Shown: one piece after another, positions 55,916 through 64,000 of the stretch
Position numbering within the stretch: the stretch's first letter is position 1
Layout: the number at the start of each line of letters is the position of its first letter
Assembly (NCBI GenBank): GCA_020630595.1
Contig: JAHDBC010000007.1
Coordinates: 1-64,000 of the forward strand
DNA from: Planktomarina sp.
GTDB taxonomy: Bacteria > Pseudomonadota > Alphaproteobacteria > Rhodobacterales > Rhodobacteraceae
Direction: 5' to 3'
Length of the DNA: 64,000 bases
The notes under the pieces: generated by a model
What the model was told of the DNA's origin: nothing
Seen by the model: the letters and a program-made list of their open reading frames with translations, nothing else
Databases searched by the model: none
Made by a program: the position numbers and the translations under genes

Positions 55916-56394
55916 CCGCGTTGCGCCAGATCGTTTCTGTGATCCTGTGCGTCCTATTGATCGCAGGCACGCCAGCAATGGCTGTTGAACCGGACGAGGT
56001 CTTGTCTGATCCGGTTCTTGAAGATCGCGCCCGGTCAATTTCCAGTGGGCTTCGGTGTTTGCAGTGTCGCAATGAATCGATTGACGAAAGTTCAGCCCAG
56101 ATCGCGCGGGATCTGCGTTTATTGGTGCGTGAACGGCTTGTGGCTGGTGACAGTGACACCGAAGTCGTCGATTTCGTCGTCGCGCGTTATGGTGAATTCG
56201 TGCTGCTGCGGCCGAATGGGACGGGCATGAACCTTGTTCTTTGGGGGGCGGGGCCCGCGCTTTTGCTGCTGACGTTGCTGGGGTTATGGTTGACCAGACG
56301 GGCTGCGCGTCCTGTGACCGACGCGCCCCTTACGCCCCAAGAAGAAAACAAATTACAAGAAGTCTTGCAGCGTCATAGTGGCAGAACCGACTAG
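55912..56394 (+). CDS. ccmH: Cytochrome c maturation protein CcmH/CycL
   Basis: A 160-residue periplasmic thioredox protein. A signal/anchor (about 1-25) precedes the LRCLQCRNESIDES motif with Cys49 and Cys52, which reduces the apocytochrome CXXCH; a C-terminal membrane segment (GPALLLLTLLGLWL) follows. It is the short CcmH without the TPR (CcmI) part. It is coupled to ccmF by a four-base overlap. Confidence 0.95.
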   Translation: MTALRQIVSVILCVLLIAGTPAMAVEPDEVLSDPVLEDRARSISSGLRCLQCRNESIDESSAQIARDLRLLVRERLVAGDSDTEVVDFVVARYGEFVLLRPNGTGMNLVLWGAGPALLLLTLLGLWLTRRAARPVTDAPLTPQEENKLQEVLQRHSGRTD

Positions 56395-56402
56395 GACAAC
56401 CT

Positions 56403-57212
56403 ATGTCGAACGCAGACGACATAAGGCCAAAGCCAATGATTTATGAAACACTGCTGGTCGACCAGACCGATCAGGTCGCAACCATCACGTTGAACCGTCC
56501 TGACAAGATGAATGCATTGAACACGCAAATGCGGGCGGAACTGACCCATGCGTTCAAGGAATTGGCGACATCCAGCCGCGCAATCGTTTTGACCGGCGCG
56601 GGCAAGGCGTTTTGTTCGGGCCAAGATCTGGGCGACGAAGCGAACCCGGCCAACATCGATTTGGAACGCACCTTGCGGGATGAATATCATCCAATGCTGG
56701 CGGCGATCAGCGACTGCCCGGTGCCAACCATCGCTGCGGTCAATGGTGCTGCCGCCGGGGCGGGGGCCAATCTTGCGCTTGTGGCTGATGTCGTGATTGC
56801 GGCGGAAAGTGCGTATTTCCTGCAGGCCTTTGCCCGCATCGGCCTGATCCCGGATGCAGGCGGCACATTCTTTATGCCACGCCAGATGGGACAGGCAAAG
56901 GCGATGGGTGCAGCCCTGTTCGGTGACCGTATCATGGCAAGGGATGCGGCAGATTGGGGTCTGATCTATGAAGCGGTGTCTGATGATGTGTTCCAAGATC
57001 ACTGGCGCGCGCGTGCGAATTATCTGGCACATGGCCCCACACAGGCGTTCAAACGGATCAAATCGGTCATTCGCGCAAGCTTTGGAAATGACCTGAACAC
57101 TCAGCTGGAACTGGAAGCACAGCAACAGGGTGCGTGCGGCGGCACCCGCGATTTCCAAGAAGGCGTCACCGCTTTCATCGCAAAACGGCCCCCGAATTTC
57201 GAGGGCCGCTGA
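56403..57212 (+). CDS. Enoyl-CoA hydratase/isomerase family (PaaG-like)
   Basis: A 269-residue crotonase-fold protein. VATITLNRPDKMNALNTQMRAEL, GKAFCSGQDLGDEAN (oxyanion hole), AAVNGAAAGAGANLALVADVVIAAESAYFLQAFARIGLIPDAGGTFFMPR and a catalytic acid region are typical. The match is closest to PaaG-type 1,2-epoxyphenylacetyl-CoA isomerases, although fatty-acid enoyl-CoA hydration is possible. Start ATG 56403 has AGGA; 56436 is an alternative. It follows ccmH by eight bases, perhaps co-transcribed by chance. Confidence 0.82.
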   Translation: MSNADDIRPKPMIYETLLVDQTDQVATITLNRPDKMNALNTQMRAELTHAFKELATSSRAIVLTGAGKAFCSGQDLGDEANPANIDLERTLRDEYHPMLAAISDCPVPTIAAVNGAAAGAGANLALVADVVIAAESAYFLQAFARIGLIPDAGGTFFMPRQMGQAKAMGAALFGDRIMARDAADWGLIYEAVSDDVFQDHWRARANYLAHGPTQAFKRIKSVIRASFGNDLNTQLELEAQQQGACGGTRDFQEGVTAFIAKRPPNFEGR

Positions 57213-57236
57213 TCGTTTTAAATTGTGTCGGCGTGG

Positions 57237-58196
57237 TTAAACCACTTCGACACGCACGTCTGTTGCGGCCACATTGCCGGCTTGACCGCTGACCGTGGCA
57301 ACGACCGTACCGTTTGCCAAGACCTGTTCATCCGGTCCCACTGTCTGGAACGTGATGACAGGGGCTGCTGCACCAGTCGCAAACTGAACCACGATTTCGT
57401 CCGTGCCCGGTTCAAAATCAGAAATAACGGCGGCCGTGTTTGTTCCGGATTCCGGGCTGATGAAGAATTCATCCGCGCCGGTTCCACCAATGCCCGTGTC
57501 CGCATCGCCCAAGTACAGATCGTCATCACCGCCATCACCGAACACCCGGTCCGCAACAAGATCGTCGCGTTGGGAAATCTGGCCAAGGCGTGCAATATCC
57601 GCTGGGTCATTGGGCTGACCGTTGTTCTGCAATTCTTGTGCTTCAGCGCTGGTGATCAGGCCCTGATACAGCATGTTGCCGGACACAACGTCGTTGCCCA
57701 ATCCGCCACGTACGAAGTCTTCACCCCGGTGCCCCACAACGATGTCGTCGCCGTCGGCACCAAACAGCCTGTCCCCGCCGAAACCGCCGAACATCACGTC
57801 ATTGCCATCCTGGCCGAACAAGCCGTCCGCGCCGTTGTCCCCGATCAGAATGTCATCGCCATCACCGCCTTGCAGAACATCACGGCCATCGCCTGTGTTC
57901 ACAACGCCGGTGCCCTGATCGCCGACCAGCACGTCGTTTCCGGTTCCACCGGCCAATGTATCTGCGCCTTGATCGCCTTCCAGCGTGTCATCGCCAGCGC
58001 CACCGGACAATGAATCATTGCCCTGAAGGCCACTGATCAGATCGTCGTCGGCTGAGCCCAGATTGCTGTCATCGCCATTGGTGAGGCTGATCGTATCGTC
58101 GACCACCGGGGCTGGGCCGTTATCGTCATCGTTATCAAAGATTAGGGCAAGCAGGCCAGCACCCAGAAGCCATGGCAGTAAAAGTGCAAATTCCAT
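57237..58196 (-). CDS. RTX-type calcium-binding repeat protein
   Basis: A 319-residue acidic protein. A hydrophobic N-terminus (MEFALLLPWLLGAGLLALIF) is followed by about ten nonapeptide repeats GGxGxDxLx (for example GGAGDDTLEGDQGADTL, GGTGNDVLVGD, GGDGDDILIGD, GFGGDRLFGADGDDIVVG) forming a calcium beta-roll. The C-terminal part (ISDFEPGTDEIVVQF) resembles other hemolysin-type tails. It has an N-terminal anchor unlike type I substrates, so the location is uncertain. The region upstream has direct repeats GGCGGACAA. Confidence 0.85.
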   Translation of the reverse strand: MEFALLLPWLLGAGLLALIFDNDDDNGPAPVVDDTISLTNGDDSNLGSADDDLISGLQGNDSLSGGAGDDTLEGDQGADTLAGGTGNDVLVGDQGTGVVNTGDGRDVLQGGDGDDILIGDNGADGLFGQDGNDVMFGGFGGDRLFGADGDDIVVGHRGEDFVRGGLGNDVVSGNMLYQGLITSAEAQELQNNGQPNDPADIARLGQISQRDDLVADRVFGDGGDDDLYLGDADTGIGGTGADEFFISPESGTNTAAVISDFEPGTDEIVVQFATGAAAPVITFQTVGPDEQVLANGTVVATVSGQAGNVAATDVRVEVV

Positions 58197-58333
58197 CGTA
58201 CATCTCCGAAACAAAAATTTGTCCAAGGTTAGTCATGTTTCAGAAGACAGCACAACAAAGACGCGATTTTAACCAATTTTCAGTCAACATTTCAGCGACT
58301 TTTAGTAGGTTTGTCTCATGTCAGCATACAATA

Positions 58334-58356
58334 GGCGGACAAAATGTGGCGGACAA
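58334..58356. promoter_or_regulatory. Direct repeats GGCGGACAA upstream of the RTX gene
   Basis: GGCGGACAA occurs at 58334-58342 and 58348-58356, 14 bp apart, followed by an inverted GGCCGCC. They lie 138-160 bases before the RTX start and near the gltA terminator. A binding site for an unknown regulator is possible. Confidence 0.35.
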
Positions 58357-58371
58357 TTTGGCCGCCGAATC

Positions 58372-58400
58372 AAAAAGCCCCCGACATTTGCGGGGGCTTT
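58372..58400 (-). terminator. Terminator of gltA
   Basis: A perfect 10-bp stem AAAGCCCCCG/CGGGGGCTTT with a 7-nt loop. The minus strand then has TTTTTG. It lies about 18 bases after the gltA stop. Confidence 0.92.
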
Positions 58401-58418
58401 GACAAACGTTGAAACGGG

Positions 58419-59720
58419 TTAGCTGCGGGTTTCGATATCCGTGTAATTCCGTTTGGTTTCGCCCTGATACAATTGACGTGGGCGTCCAATTTTCAACGCA
58501 GGATCGCTGATCTGTTCTTTCCATTGGCTGATCCAGCCAACGGTCCGGGCCAATGCAAAGATTGGCGTGAACATCGATGTGGGGAAACCCATCGCTTCCA
58601 GGATGATGCCTGAATAGAAATCCACGTTCGGAAACAGTTTCTTTTCTGCAAAATACGGATCAGCCAAGGCCGCTTTTTCCAATTCCTTTGCCACTTGCAG
58701 GATGGGATTGTTTTCAACGCCCAACAGATCCAGCACTTCGTCCGCCGATTGCTTCATCACTTTGGCGCGTGGGTCAAAGTTCTTGTAGACACGGTGGCCA
58801 AAGCCCATCAGGCGGAACGGATCGTTTTTGTCTTTCGCGCGTGCAATGAATTCGGGAATACGGTCAACCGTGCCGATTTCATTCAGCATTTCCAGACAGG
58901 CTTGGTTTGCCCCACCGTGGGCAGGCCCCCAAAGACAGGCGATCCCTGCGGCGATACATGCGAAAGGGTTCGCACCGGACGACGACGCCAGACGCACAGT
59001 CGACGTGGAAGCGTTTTGTTCGTGATCTGCGTGCAAGGTGAAAATACGGTCCATCGCACGCGACAGGATCGGGTTGACCTCGTAATCTTCAGCGGGAACG
59101 GCAAAGCACATCCGCAGGAAGTTTGACGCATAATCCAGATCATTGCGCGGATACACAAACGGCTGGCCCACGGTATATTTGTAGGCCATCGCTGCAATCG
59201 TCGGCATCTTGGCGATCAAGCGGATCGTGGCGACCTCCCGCTGGTGGGGGTCATTGATATCTGTACTGTCGTGATAGAACGCTGACATGGCACCGACCAC
59301 GCCCACCATGATGGCCATGGGATGGGCATCCCGCCGGAACCCACGGAAAAAGTTGATCATTTGTTCATGAAGCATCGTGTGATGCGTGACCAGTGATTCA
59401 AACTCTTCCAGCTGCGTGGTCGACGGCAATTCGCCATAAAGCAGCAAATAGCAAACTTCCAAATAATGGCTGTTTTCAGCAAGTTGATCGATCGGATATC
59501 CGCGATGCAGCAGTTCGCCTTTCCCACCATCGATAAAGGTAATCGTGCTGTCACAAGATGCGGTCGACGTGAAACCGGGATCATAGGTAAAGACGCCGCC
59601 TTGTGAATACAGCTTGCGAATGTCGATCACATCCGGGCCGGCTGTTGGCGAATACATCGGCAATTCAACGGATGTATCATCGAAAGTCAGCGTTGCGGTG
59701 CGCGTCTTTTTGTCAGTCAT
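58419..59720 (-). CDS. gltA: Citrate synthase
   Basis: A 433-residue type II citrate synthase condensing oxaloacetate with acetyl-CoA. The N-terminal GltA domain, [81 protein letters not shown] and [16 protein letters not shown], with the catalytic His/Asp residues, are typical of the hexameric Gram-negative form. ATG 59720 ([15 protein letters not shown]) is chosen. It lies 64 bases downstream of gltX on the same strand. Confidence 0.97.
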   Translation of the reverse strand: MTDKKTRTATLTFDDTSVELPMYSPTAGPDVIDIRKLYSQGGVFTYDPGFTSTASCDSTITFIDGGKGELLHRGYPIDQLAENSHYLEVCYLLLYGELPSTTQLEEFESLVTHHTMLHEQMINFFRGFRRDAHPMAIMVGVVGAMSAFYHDSTDINDPHQREVATIRLIAKMPTIAAMAYKYTVGQPFVYPRNDLDYASNFLRMCFAVPAEDYEVNPILSRAMDRIFTLHADHEQNASTSTVRLASSSGANPFACIAAGIACLWGPAHGGANQACLEMLNEIGTVDRIPEFIARAKDKNDPFRLMGFGHRVYKNFDPRAKVMKQSADEVLDLLGVENNPILQVAKELEKAALADPYFAEKKLFPNVDFYSGIILEAMGFPTSMFTPIFALARTVGWISQWKEQISDPALKIGRPRQLYQGETKRNYTDIETRS

Positions 59721-59784
59721 CTGATCCCTCATAGTTGGGGTCCGGCAGGGGACCCGGTCGATCCCCGCACGATCCCGTGGGGCA

Positions 59785-61182
59785 TCAGTCTTTCGTTGCG
59801 TCTTGCAAACGCGCGATGGTTTCATCGCGTTCCAAGACAAGCATCATGTCAAAAACGCTTGGGCTTACGGACCGTCCGGCCAATGCAGCGCGCAACGGCG
59901 CGGCAAGCTTGCCAAGTTTGGTGTCAAACTGTTCGGCGATGGTAGCAACAGTCGCTTCAAGCGCGTCTCGCGTCCAGCTAACAGTTTGCAACTGCGGCGT
60001 CAACGATTGCAGTATACCAATGGATACCGAATCCAGTGCCTTTGCCGATTTTTCATCCGGTTCAATTGGACGCGATTGCAGAATAAATGACGCCTTTTCA
60101 ATCAGTTCGCCATAGGTCTTCGCACGATCCTTCAAACAAAACATGGCCTTCAAGATGCCGGATTTTTGTTCGTTGGTGAGCGCGGGTTGATGTGTCGCTT
60201 CCAAAAACGCTTCGATGTCATGCAGCAGTGCAGCATCTTGCGTGATAGCAATATGCTGACCGGACAGTCGATCCAGCTTTTTGAAGTCAAATCGCGCAGG
60301 CGATTTGCCAATTGATCCAAAATCAAACCAGTCTTTGGCCTGATCATCTGTGAAAAATTCGTCATCGCCGTGTGACCATCCCAACCGGGCCAGATAATTG
60401 CGCATCCCGGCGGCGCTGTAGCCCAGGGCCTGATAGTCTTCGACGCCTGTGGCGCCATGGCGTTTTGACATTTTCTTGCCGTCAGGTCCGTGGATCAGCG
60501 GGATGTGCGCATAGGTTGGAACCGTCCAACCCATCGCGTGATAGATCTGCATCTGGCGCGCCGCGTTGTTCAGATGATCGTCGCCCCGGATGACGTGGGT
60601 CACACCCATATCATAGTCGTCGACAACCACGGCCAGCATATAGACTGGCGTGCCGTCAGACCGCAAAAGGATCATGTCATCCAACGTGCTGTTCTTGATG
60701 GTCACAGTGCCCTGCACCTGATCTTCGATCAGCGTCGTCCCTTCGCGCGGCGCTTTCAGCCGCACCACAAAAGGCGCATCAGGGTGTTCAGCTGGATCCA
60801 CGTCGCGCCATGGCGACAAGAAGAGGGTAGAGGTCCCCGCATCCCGGGCGGCATCTTTGAATGCCGTTATTTCATCAGGTGTTGAAAAACATTTGTAGGC
60901 GTGTCCAGTCGCCAACATTTGGTGGGCGACTTCGGCGTGGCGGTCGGCGCGTTCAAACTGGCTGAATGCCTCGCCATCGTGATCCAGACCCAACCAAGAC
61001 AGGCCCTTGAAGATCGCATCGGTCGCTTCGGGGGTCGATCTTGCGCGGTCCGTGTCTTCGATACGCAAAAGGAATTTGCCACCGCGTCCGCGCGCGTACA
61101 GCCAATTGAACAGCGCGGTGCGCGCGCCGCCGATGTGCAAAGTTCCTGTCGGCGATGGCGCGAAACGAGTGACGACTGTCAT
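59785..61182 (-). CDS. gltX: Glutamyl-tRNA synthetase
   Basis: A 465-residue class I synthetase charging tRNA-Glu. [27 protein letters not shown] contains the HIGH motif as HIGG; the second motif KMSKRHG is at about residue 237-243. The length and the C-terminal anticodon-binding helical domain fit. Alphaproteobacteria often have two GltX copies; the sequence does not show whether this one is discriminating. It is divergent from comEC. Confidence 0.95.
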   Translation of the reverse strand: MTVVTRFAPSPTGTLHIGGARTALFNWLYARGRGGKFLLRIEDTDRARSTPEATDAIFKGLSWLGLDHDGEAFSQFERADRHAEVAHQMLATGHAYKCFSTPDEITAFKDAARDAGTSTLFLSPWRDVDPAEHPDAPFVVRLKAPREGTTLIEDQVQGTVTIKNSTLDDMILLRSDGTPVYMLAVVVDDYDMGVTHVIRGDDHLNNAARQMQIYHAMGWTVPTYAHIPLIHGPDGKKMSKRHGATGVEDYQALGYSAAGMRNYLARLGWSHGDDEFFTDDQAKDWFDFGSIGKSPARFDFKKLDRLSGQHIAITQDAALLHDIEAFLEATHQPALTNEQKSGILKAMFCLKDRAKTYGELIEKASFILQSRPIEPDEKSAKALDSVSIGILQSLTPQLQTVSWTRDALEATVATIAEQFDTKLGKLAAPLRAALAGRSVSPSVFDMMLVLERDETIARLQDATKD

Positions 61183-61250
61183 GGTTAACCCTTTGATAAC
61201 GGCGTGGCACGATACTGGCGCTGATTACGGTGCTGACAGGGGTTAGACAA

Positions 61251-63275
61251 GTGCTTGGCCGGATGGAATGGCCCGCGGCCATAAATCGCGCCTTTGCTGA
61301 ACAGGTCGGTCGGTTGTTCATCTGGGCGGCCGTCGCCTTTGGGTCCGGCACGGGGGTGTATTTCCGTTTGCCTTTTGAACCACAGTTGTGGTCTGCGGTC
61401 GGGTGTTTGTGTTGTTCGCTGATCCTTACTGTCATGTCACGCCACAACCCAATCGTGATGCTGGGGGCGATTGTGGTCGTTGGCTACGGATGGGCGGCAA
61501 CGGTCAGTCACTGGCACGCGGCCCCTGTCTTGGAAAAACGCATTTATGGCGACATCAGCGGCCGTGTGGTGATGATTGATGTGTCAGCATCCGGCAAGCC
61601 ACGCATCACGTTGGACCGCGTCGAGACCAAGGAATTGCCCCCCTATGCGCAGCCCGAACGGGTTCGCATTGCCCTGCATGGCCCATCCGACGTGCCCCCA
61701 ATCGGATCGCACGTTCAAGTTACGGCGCACGTATCCCCCCCACCGGGACCCGCAGAACCTGGCGGGTTTGATTTCCAACGCCACGCTTGGTTTCTGTCTT
61801 TGGGGGGGGTGGGGTATACCAGAAAGGTGGTCCAAATCGAAGGTGACCCTGAGGGTCAAACGGTGGCCCGCGTTCGGGCTGCCATCGGATTTTGGATCCG
61901 TGACCATGTGCCGGGTAATTCAGGTGGCATCGCCACCGCGATCACAACGGGCGATCGCGCCTATCTTGATCCATCAGATGTGACCGCCCTGCGCCAATCC
62001 AATCTTGCGCATCTGCTTGCGATTTCCGGGCTGCACATGGGATTGCTTGTTGGTTTGGTGTTCACCATTGCGCGGCTATGCTGCGTTCGCCTGAAACGGT
62101 TCGACGCCAAAAAGATTGCCGCCGGTGTCGCGATGGTTGCGGCAACGGCCTATCTGATGATTTCCGGCGCCAGTATTGCGACAGAACGGGCTTTCATCAT
62201 GTCGATGGTGATCCTTGGGGCGATATTGGCGCGGCGCAGGGCCCTGACATTGCGGGCAGTTGCCTTGGCGGCGGTCATTGTCTTGATTTTGCGCCCGCAG
62301 GCAATTTTCAGCCCCGGTTTTCATATGTCTTTTGCGGCCACAACCGCGCTTGTCATTGCGTTTCAATTCGCAACGGATCGGCTGTGGTTCAAAGGCGCCG
62401 GTTGGCGGCGGGCGGTGATCGGGGCGGTCTTGTCATCAGCGGTCGCCGGACTTGCGACTGCCCCCTATGCGGCCGCACATTTCAACCAAGTGCCGCATTA
62501 CGGGTTGGTCGCCAATCTTTTGGCCGTTCCCTTGATGGGGATTGTCGTCATGCCAGGGCTATTGGCGGCAGTCCTTCTTGCGCCCTTTGGGCTCGAATTC
62601 ATTGGATTTTTCTTTGTGGACCAAGGCCTGCAACTGATTTCAGCAATTGCACACCACGTGGCGCAGTGGCCCGGATCCGTAAGCCAGATCAAGGCACCGT
62701 CGCCTTGGACATTGCCCCTGTTTACCCTTGGCGCGATCATCTTTCTTTTGTGGATCGGCAAGGGGCGCGTGGTGGGTGTGGCCGTTTGTGCGGTTTCACT
62801 GGTGTTGTGGTGGGATCACCGGCGCCCTGATATTCTGATTGCGGACAGTGCGTTGTTGGTTGGGGTCATGGGCCCTGCGGGGCGGCAAATGTCGCGTGAT
62901 AAGGGGGCTGGATTTGCGGCCCGCATCTGGTTGGAAAACGACGGTGACACCGTCAGCCAAAGCGATGCCGCAGCGCGAAACCGTGCGGCCTCGCCCACGA
63001 TTTCCGTTTTGCGCAAGGCCGATGCAATGCCGGATGTCTGTGAAAGCGACATCTATGTGGTGGCTGACTATCTGCGCAACCCACCGTGTGATGTGTTTGA
63101 TCTGCGCAGATTGCGAAACACCGGAAGCGTGGCCGGATACTTGAACAATGGCCAGATTGACTGGATCAGCGCCAAGGACATCAGCGGCCGACGCTTGTGG
63201 AATGACCGATGGGTGCGGCGGGATGCGCTGGCCCTGTGGCCGTTCGCATCGGGCCGCGATGGCCTGCCGCGTTAA
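61251..63275 (+). CDS. comEC: DNA uptake channel ComEC/Rec2
   Basis: A 674-residue polytopic inner-membrane protein that moves single-stranded DNA into the cytoplasm. An N-terminal soluble region with [26 protein letters not shown] is followed by the competence domain, with [22 protein letters not shown] as the family signature, and eight or so membrane helices. No metallo-beta-lactamase domain is obvious at the C-terminus. GTG 61251 has AGGGG upstream; GTG 61230 is an alternative. It ends tail-to-tail with lexA. In R. capsulatus ComEC is needed to receive gene-transfer-agent DNA. Confidence 0.92.
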   Translation: MLGRMEWPAAINRAFAEQVGRLFIWAAVAFGSGTGVYFRLPFEPQLWSAVGCLCCSLILTVMSRHNPIVMLGAIVVVGYGWAATVSHWHAAPVLEKRIYGDISGRVVMIDVSASGKPRITLDRVETKELPPYAQPERVRIALHGPSDVPPIGSHVQVTAHVSPPPGPAEPGGFDFQRHAWFLSLGGVGYTRKVVQIEGDPEGQTVARVRAAIGFWIRDHVPGNSGGIATAITTGDRAYLDPSDVTALRQSNLAHLLAISGLHMGLLVGLVFTIARLCCVRLKRFDAKKIAAGVAMVAATAYLMISGASIATERAFIMSMVILGAILARRRALTLRAVALAAVIVLILRPQAIFSPGFHMSFAATTALVIAFQFATDRLWFKGAGWRRAVIGAVLSSAVAGLATAPYAAAHFNQVPHYGLVANLLAVPLMGIVVMPGLLAAVLLAPFGLEFIGFFFVDQGLQLISAIAHHVAQWPGSVSQIKAPSPWTLPLFTLGAIIFLLWIGKGRVVGVAVCAVSLVLWWDHRRPDILIADSALLVGVMGPAGRQMSRDKGAGFAARIWLENDGDTVSQSDAAARNRAASPTISVLRKADAMPDVCESDIYVVADYLRNPPCDVFDLRRLRNTGSVAGYLNNGQIDWISAKDISGRRLWNDRWVRRDALALWPFASGRDGLPR

Positions 63276-63964
63276 TACGTGCGGATCAAACCCACCAACT
63301 TGCCCTGAACCTTGACCTGATCATCGCGGTACACGCGCGTTTCATAGGCCGGGTTGGCCGCCTCAAGTGCGATTGAACTGCCATTGCGCTGAAACCGTTT
63401 CAGCGTCGCTTCCTGATCTTCAACCAATGCGACAACGATATCGCCGTTTTCGGCGGTGTTCGTTTCACGAATGACCACCACATCGCCATTGTTGATACCC
63501 GCGTCGATCATTGAATCGCCTTTGACTTCAAGGGCATAGTGGTCGCCCTTGCCGCGGATCATGTCGCCGGGAACGGCAATGTTGCGGCTGAAGTCTTCGA
63601 TTGCCGAAATTGGAACACCCGCTGCAATCCGCCCCATCAGTTTGACCGATGCAACGTCACCGTTATCCAGATCCAACGCGGCGGCCGGACGTCCATCCGG
63701 TTTGTCGCCCTGAATGACACGCGGTTCAAATCCACGTGGGGCGCCGATTGCATCTGGCGTCTTCAGGATTTCGATGGCCCTTGCGCGATGCGCCAGCCGA
63801 CGGATAAAGCCGCGTTCTTCCAACGCGGTGATCAAGCGGTGGATCCCGGATTTGGACCGAAGGTCCAGCGCTTCTTTCATTTCGTCGAATGATGGCGATA
63901 CACCATCCGCATCTGTGCGTTTCTGGATGTATTCCAAAAGCTGTAGCTGTTTTTTCGTCAACAT
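63272..63964 (-). CDS. lexA: SOS repressor LexA
   Basis: A 230-residue repressor. The winged helix DNA-binding domain ([56 protein letters not shown]) is followed by the self-cleavage domain: scissile Ala115-Gly116 in RIAAGVPI, catalytic Ser151 (KGDSMID) and Lys189 (ATLKRF). ATG 63964 is chosen. It would bind sites like that before uvrD in this window. Its stop overlaps comEC by four bases. Only 36 bases upstream are visible. Confidence 0.97.
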   Translation of the reverse strand: MLTKKQLQLLEYIQKRTDADGVSPSFDEMKEALDLRSKSGIHRLITALEERGFIRRLAHRARAIEILKTPDAIGAPRGFEPRVIQGDKPDGRPAAALDLDNGDVASVKLMGRIAAGVPISAIEDFSRNIAVPGDMIRGKGDHYALEVKGDSMIDAGINNGDVVVIRETNTAENGDIVVALVEDQEATLKRFQRNGSSIALEAANPAYETRVYRDDQVKVQGKLVGLIRTY

Positions 63965-64000
63965 CTGCTGCACCCCGATTAGGTCACTGTTTTGCAAATG

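Noticed and set aside
1-64000. Insertion sequences, CRISPR arrays, rRNA genes, replication origin
   Set aside because: I saw no transposase, no regular repeat-spacer run, no rRNA-like sequence and no cluster of DnaA boxes. A computed repeat search would be needed to exclude small elements.

Overview
The window is a chromosomal segment of an alphaproteobacterium, most probably a Rhodobacteraceae (Rhodobacter/Roseobacter) member. The evidence is the gene order, the protein sequences, an alphaproteobacterial SOS box (GAAC-N7-GAAC), DUF1127 mini-proteins, an alphaproteobacterial-type MraZ and lysis genes of the gene-transfer-agent type. It is almost entirely coding. I see no IS element, integrase, prophage block, CRISPR array or rRNA, and only two tRNA genes (Tyr, Gly).

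Layout. 1-7.8 kb: tRNA-Tyr, rRNA methyltransferase RlmB, a zinc-ribbon protein, a Tat-exported YHS protein, then minus-strand histidine genes hisB-hisH-hisA-hisF-hisE interrupted by two plus-strand genes, tRNA-Gly, a MAPEG protein and a CpdA-like phosphoesterase. 7.8-19.5 kb: pyruvate carboxylase, an FMN 2-hydroxy-acid dehydrogenase, UvrD behind an SOS box, a DAO-type oxidase, a LysE exporter with a divergent Lrp regulator, a DUF1127 gene followed by a two-hairpin RNA, and the Fe-S carrier Mrp/ApbC. 19.5-34.2 kb: the division/cell-wall cluster (mraZ-rsmH-ftsL-ftsI-murE-murF-mraY-murD, an opposing flavoprotein, ftsW-murG-murC), preceded by a long structured leader that looks like the UpsM small RNA. 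The cluster stops after murC.

34.2-49.3 kb: an mmsA-SMR-LLM gene set with a divergent LysR regulator, a CBS protein, coaD, a second DUF1127 gene, two paralogous GAPDH genes and transketolase with LacI-type operators, a coiled-coil gene with zapA, then purL-bolA-(membrane)-grxD and a LysR gene. 49.3-64 kb: acyltransferase, murI, argC, ccmE, an endolysin-holin pair, ccmF, ccmH, an enoyl-CoA hydratase-like gene, an RTX calcium-binding protein, gltA, gltX, comEC and lexA.

Themes. Envelope growth and division (dcw cluster, zapA, murI), central carbon (pyc, gltA, two gap, tkt), cytochrome c maturation, Fe-S handling (mrp, grxD, bolA) and DNA damage/transfer (uvrD, lexA, comEC, GTA-type lysis genes) are all present. 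The most interesting non-coding signals are: (i) a DUF1127 gene plus CUCCUCCC-loop hairpins matching the CcsR/cuckoo RNA arrangement; (ii) an UpsM-like leader with a perfect 13-bp inverted repeat before mraZ; (iii) four to five 14-bp LacI-type operator-like sites around gap, gap/tkt and a DUF1127 gene; (iv) a GTA-type lysis cassette inside a ccm gene run; (v) a start-site hairpin in front of an SMR transporter; (vi) a phased TGTACA array before hisB. All calls come from reading sequence and recalled family knowledge; no database search was run.
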